Source: Pseudomonadota bacterium (GTDB lineage: Bacteria > Pseudomonadota > Alphaproteobacteria > Rhizobiales > Kaistiaceae). From it: 10,209 nt of DNA. The notes under the pieces are model-generated. The model was not told the origin of the DNA. It saw only the letters and a list, made by a program, of their open reading frames with translations, and did no database searches. The stretch lies in the NCBI GenBank assembly GCA_023433185.1, contig JAEZEN010000042.1, positions 1 to 10,209 of the forward strand, read 5' to 3'. Shown one piece after another: positions 6,933 through 10,209 of the stretch (within the stretch, counting starts at the first letter, position 1; each line of letters opens with the position of its first letter). Position numbers and translations under genes: made by a program.

Positions 6933-7006
6933 TGGGGAATCGTCTAATGGTAGGACAGCGGACTCTGACTCCGCCAGTCTAGGTTCGAATCCTAGTTCCC
7001 CAGCCA
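6933..7006 (+). tRNA. tRNA-Gln (anticodon CTG), CCA encoded
   Basis: The cloverleaf is clear. The acceptor stem TGGGGAA (6933-6939) pairs with TTCCCCA (6996-7002), followed by discriminator G (7003) and an encoded CCA (7004-7006). The anticodon stem GCGGA/TCCGC (6958-6962 with 6970-6974) encloses the loop CTCTGAC, with anticodon CTG at 6965-6967, reading CAG. The T-arm is CTAGG-TTCGAAT-CCTAG (6979-6995), and the variable loop has 4 nt. The D-loop contains TAATGGTAGG. The opening U-A pair and the overall pattern match bacterial tRNA-Gln. No second copy of its 3' end was found in the window. Confidence 0.97.
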
Positions 7007-7570
7007 CCGCGGGGCTCCGCCATCCCTGTTGATTCTGATGCAGCAATCCGTAGCAGTTGCCGGTGGCAGCTCAGAACCCCGATCGTGCCGCGGATTCCCG
7101 GCCGATTCCGGTCTCGGGGCGGCGTTTACCCGCTCGGCTGGCAAAGTCTCGGACATGGGCCGCGCATGAAACCCTGCGCCTTCGGCTAATCAGCGCGGCA
7201 AGCCGGCTCGGCAACGGTCGCGTCGGCGAAATTCGGAGCCGCCACGCGCGGAGTGGCAGCAGCAAACCCCAGTTCTCGCAAGAGGGGGATCTGATTGCGA
7301 GAGGTTCACGACAGGCAGGGGCCGCCAGCGCGTGTCGCTCTCGCACGCGCCCGCTTCCGGTCCGGATCGCCCCATCCTTCTTCTCGTCCGCACGGCCTTC
7401 GGGGGGCGATCCGGAGAGGCGGTCGACGCCTGACACCCGACTTGCGTGCGTGCCCGCTCAAGCGTCCAACCCGAAGCTCCCGTCGGATCATGGCGGTCGG
7501 CCGTCCTCGAGTCAGACCCTCGCCCCGGGTGCTCCCTTCAATCGGGCAGCAAGTGGCGATCCCGCCCCGT
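7007..7570. other. Gene-poor stretch downstream of tRNA-Gln
   Basis: About 560 bp in which no reading frame shows family motifs or a convincing ribosome binding site. Frames of 60-290 residues exist on both strands, but they are rich in Arg, Ser, Pro and Cys, as expected from GC-rich noncoding DNA. One clear structure is the inverted repeat at 7274-7302. The stretch could be decayed island DNA next to a tRNA, but no integrase or attachment repeat is visible. Confidence 0.5.
7274..7302. repeat. Perfect 8-bp inverted repeat with 13-nt spacer
   Basis: TCTCGCAA (7274-7281) and TTGCGAGA (7295-7302) are exact reverse complements around a G-rich 13-nt loop. It could be a regulator-binding site or the stem of a small RNA. 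No adjacent gene explains it. Confidence 0.4.
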
Positions 7571-7708
7571 TCAGGCCGGCTGCCGGTTGCGCGCATATGC
7601 CGCCAGCTTGGCGATATGAGCCGAGACTTCCTGCTTGCTCGGTCCACGGGCCACATCGGCCCAGCGCATCGAGGCAGGGCGGGCATTCATTCCAAAGCTG
7701 CGAGCCAT
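7571..7708 (-). CDS. Possible small hypothetical protein, 45 residues
   Basis: I do not recognise this gene with certainty. The ATG at 7708 has GGAG ending 7 nt upstream on the minus strand. The frame gives a 45-residue soluble, basic protein: an Arg/Ala-rich start, then MRWADVARGPSKQEV, then an amphipathic helix-like SAHIAKLAAYARNRQ and a stop. Codons are mostly G/C-ending and the composition is normal, unlike the Arg/Ser-rich frames around it. A longer in-frame start at 7771 would add a run of basic residues and looks less natural. It stands alone about 210 bp downstream of the DUF4242 gene, with two hairpins between. The pattern W(S/A)xxARGPSxxE recalls short rhizobial hypothetical proteins, from memory only. 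Confidence 0.45.
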   Translation of the reverse strand: MARSFGMNARPASMRWADVARGPSKQEVSAHIAKLAAYARNRQPA

Positions 7709-7817
7709 TTCCATTCTCCACCGTTTCCGTCGGCGTGCCGTCATTGGCCGTCGTCGGCGCTTCCCTCGCATGCCGGCGGGGGAAAGGGCGTTTGAAGCAC
7801 CGTGGAATTTTCAAGGT

Positions 7818-7835
7818 CCCGGAGAGCGCTCCGGG
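7818..7835 (-). terminator. Second hairpin downstream of the DUF4242 gene
   Basis: CCCGGAG (7818-7824) and CTCCGGG (7829-7835) form a perfect 7-bp stem with a 4-nt loop. On the minus strand it lies 84 bp beyond the DUF4242 stop and about 110 bp before the small 45-residue frame. The bases after it (ACCTTGAAAATTCC) are not a T-tract. Confidence 0.35.
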
Positions 7836-7884
7836 TGATGGAACGGTGCGCTGTCCGCGCCCTGCGCCTCTCCCGGCGTTCTGG

Positions 7885-7898
7885 CCGAAGTTCTTCGG
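7885..7898 (-). terminator. Hairpin just downstream of the DUF4242 gene
   Basis: CCGAAG-TT-CTTCGG is a 14-bp palindromic site; as RNA it would be a 5-bp stem with a 4-nt loop. It lies 21 nt past the stop codon. No T-tract follows. Together with the hairpin at 7818-7835 it may end the STAND-DUF4242 transcript. Confidence 0.35.
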
Positions 7899-7919
7899 TG
7901 CGGTGTCGGTTGCTTAGAT

Positions 7920-8483
7920 TCAGACGGCCCGGACAATGTCGGGTTCTTCGATGGCCAGCCGGCTCGACCAGGCGACATCAAAGGGGAGTCCGGCGATCCG
8001 GTTGGCCGTCCGGACGGCCTCTGCGTCCGGCGCGTCGTACAGGCAGAGCATGCGCCGGCGGTCGAGGGAGAAGTAGCTGGCGAGCGGTATGACATCGCGC
8101 TGCTCGAAGCACGCCGGGGCCGCGTCCTCCAGGGCCTGCACCGCCTCGAAGGGCGTGGCCGCCTTCAGGCTGCGCTCGACGACGACGAGAGACCGTCGCC
8201 CGGTCCCGTCCCATCCATCGCCCGATGGCTCCGATCCGTGAACCGTCGCCGACCACAGGTGGCGTGGCGGTCGCATCCGATCGGCCACCATAACGCGCCG
8301 CAAGGCCTCCACATCCGGTGCTTCGAAGACGCAGACCATCCGGAGTCCGTCGATCGCGAGATAGTGACGAAGCGCCGTAACCCCGTGGAGCCTGAGGCAC
8401 CATGCACTCGAGGCCATCATCGCCGGCAGTTCGCCGAGGCTCAGGCGCTCGGCGAACTCACGCTCGATCATGACGACGCCCAT
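7920..8483 (-). CDS. Tandem DUF4242-like protein
   Basis: The protein has 187 residues and two copies of a DUF4242-like ferredoxin-fold unit. Repeat 1 (about 3-82) has VVMIEREF, then LRHYLAIDGLRMVCVFEAPDVEALRRV. Repeat 2 (about 98-177) has LVVVERSL, then ASYFSLDRRRMLCLYDAPDAEAVRTANRIAGLP. Each shows the family's strand-helix-strand-(D/E)APDxEAxR signature. DUF4242 proteins are of unknown function; some are named nickel-binding in databases, but the metal ligands are not evident here. There is no signal peptide or membrane segment. The ATG at 8483 is chosen because AGGGG lies 9 nt upstream; an ATG at 8492 (3 residues longer) has its ribosome site too close, and one at 8471 too far. It starts 13 nt after the stop of the STAND ATPase gene, so the two are almost surely co-transcribed. 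Confidence 0.82.
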   Translation of the reverse strand: MGVVMIEREFAERLSLGELPAMMASSAWCLRLHGVTALRHYLAIDGLRMVCVFEAPDVEALRRVMVADRMRPPRHLWSATVHGSEPSGDGWDGTGRRSLVVVERSLKAATPFEAVQALEDAAPACFEQRDVIPLASYFSLDRRRMLCLYDAPDAEAVRTANRIAGLPFDVAWSSRLAIEEPDIVRAV

Positions 8484-8496
8484 GGCCGGCATCCCC

Positions 8497-10209
8497 TCAG
8501 GCCACCACGCCCTGGAGGGCGGCTGCCCCTTTCCCAGGGACGCGGCTCGCTGAAGCCAGCACGGCTTCGGCGCCCGCCATTTCCGAGCGACAGTGGATCG
8601 CTGTCGCCAGTTCAAGCGCTTCCGCCGCCCGCCCGCACGCGATGTCGCGCCGGCCCCGCTCGAGGTCGATGCCGGCCGCGGTCCGCAGGATGAACGAGAG
8701 CCGCTGCTTGGCGTCGGCGTGGCGGAGCGCAACGATGGCCGGTTCAAGGTCGGTGTCGGCCTCCGGATCACCGCGGGCGACGCGGCAGAGCGCGAGAAGC
8801 GCCGTCGCGAAAGGGGCCTCGCTGCCGGCGCCGAGTCGCCCTGCCACCCGGGCCATGTCCGTCGCGATCGCTTCCGCCGCGGCGAAACGGCTCCGCTCGA
8901 TCTCGAGGCCGGCGAGATGCTCCATCGCCAGGAATTCGGTGAACCGGTCGCCGTCGCGCCGCGCGAGAAATCGTGCCCGCTGGAAATCGGCCGCGGCGGC
9001 ATCGAGTTCGCCGCGCCGCACACGGATCATGCCCGTGGCATCCGGGATCGTCCCGGGTTCGGTGTTGAGCCGCCGTGCCAGCGCGGCAGCCTCCATGAGC
9101 AGGGCATCGGCCTGCGGCAGATCCCGGTCGAGCATGACGAGGCACCGGGCCGTCTCGGCCATGGCGAGCATGCGGGTGCCTTCGTCGGCATTGCGGCTGA
9201 CCAGTTCCGCTCGCAATGTGTCGCGTTCGGCATCGACGAAGAACCCGCGCTCCCAGCGCAGCAGGCTGAGGGTCTCGTAAGCGATCCGGGCGTGTCCGAG
9301 GCAGTCGTGATCGAGGGCCGCCTCGGCCAGCTGCTCCAGCGACTGCGCCGCTTCCGTGATGTCGGCCGGGCGAGCGGCGAGGACCGCGATGCGCGTCAGT
9401 TCGATGCGGCGCATCACGCGGTCCGGCTCCGGCAGACCCTCGGCGTGATGGAGCCCGCGCCGCGCAAACGCTGCGGCCTCGACATTCGCGAACAGGCGGA
9501 GCGAACGATGACCGGCTTCGACGCAGGCCGCGGCAGCCCTTCCCTTGTCGCCGCCCCGGACGGCGTGGTGGACCACCTCGTCGGCCAGGGTCTCGACCCC
9601 GCGTCCCTGTTCGCAGAGCGTCTCCGCGATCCGGAGATGCATCAGGCGTCGTCGAGGCTCGGACAGGGCCGTGTAGACGGATCGGTGGACGAGATCGTGC
9701 ACGAACACGTAGACGTCGCCATCTTCGGTGACCCTGATGAAGTCGTGTCGCTCCAGCGACGCCAGCGCTGTGACAAGCCCGTCGAACGGCAGGCCGGACA
9801 CGGCCATCAGCCGCTTGGCGGCGAAGGACGGGCCCAGCACACTCGCCCAGCGCAACGCTTCGGCCGCGCCATCGGGGAGACGATCGACCCGGTCGGAGAC
9901 CAGTTCCTTGAGCGTCCGCGGCAGGGGATCGTCGTCATGCGGCGAGGCATCGCGCGCGAGGGCAATGGCGAACAGGGGATTGCCACCGCATTCGGTGGCG
10001 ATGCGGCCCGCCTGCGACCTTGGCGCGACCGTCCGGACCAGGCGCTCCGCTTCGTCCGGGTCGAGCGGCCCGAGCTGGATGTCGCGGAGCCTGCCTTCAT
10101 GCCGCAGGCCGCGCAAGACCTGGAGAAAGGCCGGATTGTCGGCGAGTTCGCCGCTGCGCGTACCGAGGACGAACACCGCGGGTGGGGGGGGGCGGGGGGG
10201 CGGGCGCGG
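8497..10209 (-). CDS. STAND-type ATPase regulator with TPR-like C-terminus, 5' end missing
   Basis: Only the C-terminal 570 residues are in the window; the P-loop, Walker B and any N-terminal output domain lie beyond the right edge. Visible in order: the strand VFVLGTRSGE (12-21) that follows Walker B in STAND NTPases, LGPLDPDEAERLV (46-58), CGGNPLFAIALA (74-85, the GNPLF motif), a winged-helix segment around LPRTLKELVSDRVDRLP with ALRWASVLGPSF (about 96-129), VFVHDLVHRSVYTAL with RRRLMHLRIAETL (168-198), and then a long Ala-rich, TPR-like helical array to the end. There is no C-terminal LuxR HTH, so this is not a MalT/LuxR-type protein. An N-terminal BTAD/OmpR DNA-binding domain or a class III cyclase domain is more likely, but neither can be seen. 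It is paired with the DUF4242 gene 13 nt downstream. Confidence 0.85.
   Translation of the reverse strand, partial: PRPPPRPPPPAVFVLGTRSGELADNPAFLQVLRGLRHEGRLRDIQLGPLDPDEAERLVRTVAPRSQAGRIATECGGNPLFAIALARDASPHDDDPLPRTLKELVSDRVDRLPDGAAEALRWASVLGPSFAAKRLMAVSGLPFDGLVTALASLERHDFIRVTEDGDVYVFVHDLVHRSVYTALSEPRRRLMHLRIAETLCEQGRGVETLADEVVHHAVRGGDKGRAAAACVEAGHRSLRLFANVEAAAFARRGLHHAEGLPEPDRVMRRIELTRIAVLAARPADITEAAQSLEQLAEAALDHDCLGHARIAYETLSLLRWERGFFVDAERDTLRAELVSRNADEGTRMLAMAETARCLVMLDRDLPQADALLMEAAALARRLNTEPGTIPDATGMIRVRRGELDAAAADFQRARFLARRDGDRFTEFLAMEHLAGLEIERSRFAAAEAIATDMARVAGRLGAGSEAPFATALLALCRVARGDPEADTDLEPAIVALRHADAKQRLSFILRTAAGIDLERGRRDIACGRAAEALELATAIHCRSEMAGAEAVLASASRVPGKGAAALQGVVA
10180..10209. 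repeat. G-rich low-complexity tract at the right edge
   Basis: The last 30 bases are almost only G with a few C and one T. Read in the frame of the STAND gene they give mostly Pro and Arg, where the family usually has a helix leading into the VFVLGTR strand. This looks like sequencing or assembly error at a contig end rather than real coding sequence. Confidence 0.55.

Noticed and set aside
6822..7046. Minus-strand frame of 74 codons containing GELGFEPRLAESESAV
   Set aside because: It is the antisense reading of the tRNA-Gln gene, a well-known source of false proteins in databases.
7071..7436. Minus-strand frame of 121 codons downstream of the tRNA
   Set aside because: Arg/Ser/Cys-rich with no motif, and no ribosome site seen.
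7057..7917. Plus-strand open frame of 286 codons across the gene-poor stretch
   Set aside because: Composition is dominated by Arg, Pro, Ser and Ala without any motif, the ribosome site is not convincing, and it overlaps the opposite-strand small gene. Long open frames arise by chance at this GC content.
8484..9023. Extension of the DUF4242 frame to a 367-codon ORF
   Set aside because: The extra part lies in another frame over the STAND gene and has shadow composition; the ribosome site and domain start favour 8483.

Overview
The window is high-GC DNA (roughly 70% by eye) with dense, mostly G/C-ending codons. Gene content suggests an alphaproteobacterium, probably of the order Hyphomicrobiales (Rhizobiales). 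The reasons are a Ppx/GppA phosphatase with a basic N-terminus followed directly by rlmE, the style of GlmU, and a STAND-ATPase/DUF4242 gene pair. This placement is inference; the window holds no marker that settles the species.

Layout. Positions 1-2872 (+ strand) carry the 3' part of glmU (peptidoglycan and LPS precursor synthesis), a 70-residue tautomerase of the 4-oxalocrotonate superfamily, and a 14-TM DHA2-type MFS exporter. Positions 2887-5790 (- strand) carry, in order of transcription, a GST-fold protein, a Ppx/GppA phosphatase and rlmE (23S rRNA 2'-O-methyltransferase). The last two overlap by 8 bp. The exporter and rlmE converge with a 14-bp gap, and an 11-bp perfect inverted repeat there contains both stop codons.

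Positions 5932-6543 (- strand) encode a ParB-like (HRL-motif) protein of unknown role. Then follows a gene-poor stretch of about 1.4 kb. It holds one clear tRNA-Gln(CUG) gene with encoded CCA, several inverted repeats and one possible 45-residue gene.

Positions 7920-10209 (- strand) hold a two-gene unit: the C-terminal 570 residues of a STAND-type ATPase regulator (winged-helix and TPR-like region, no C-terminal LuxR HTH) and a small protein with two tandem DUF4242-like repeats. The right end is a G-rich low-complexity tract that looks like an assembly edge.

How the parts relate. glmU, rlmE, ppx and the tRNA are housekeeping genes. The least explained parts are the STAND-ATPase/tandem-DUF4242 pair, the solitary ParB-like protein beside the tRNA-bearing gene-poor stretch, and the recurrent hairpins that overlap or flank stop codons. 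No CRISPR array, complete insertion sequence, prophage gene or recognisable defence system was seen.
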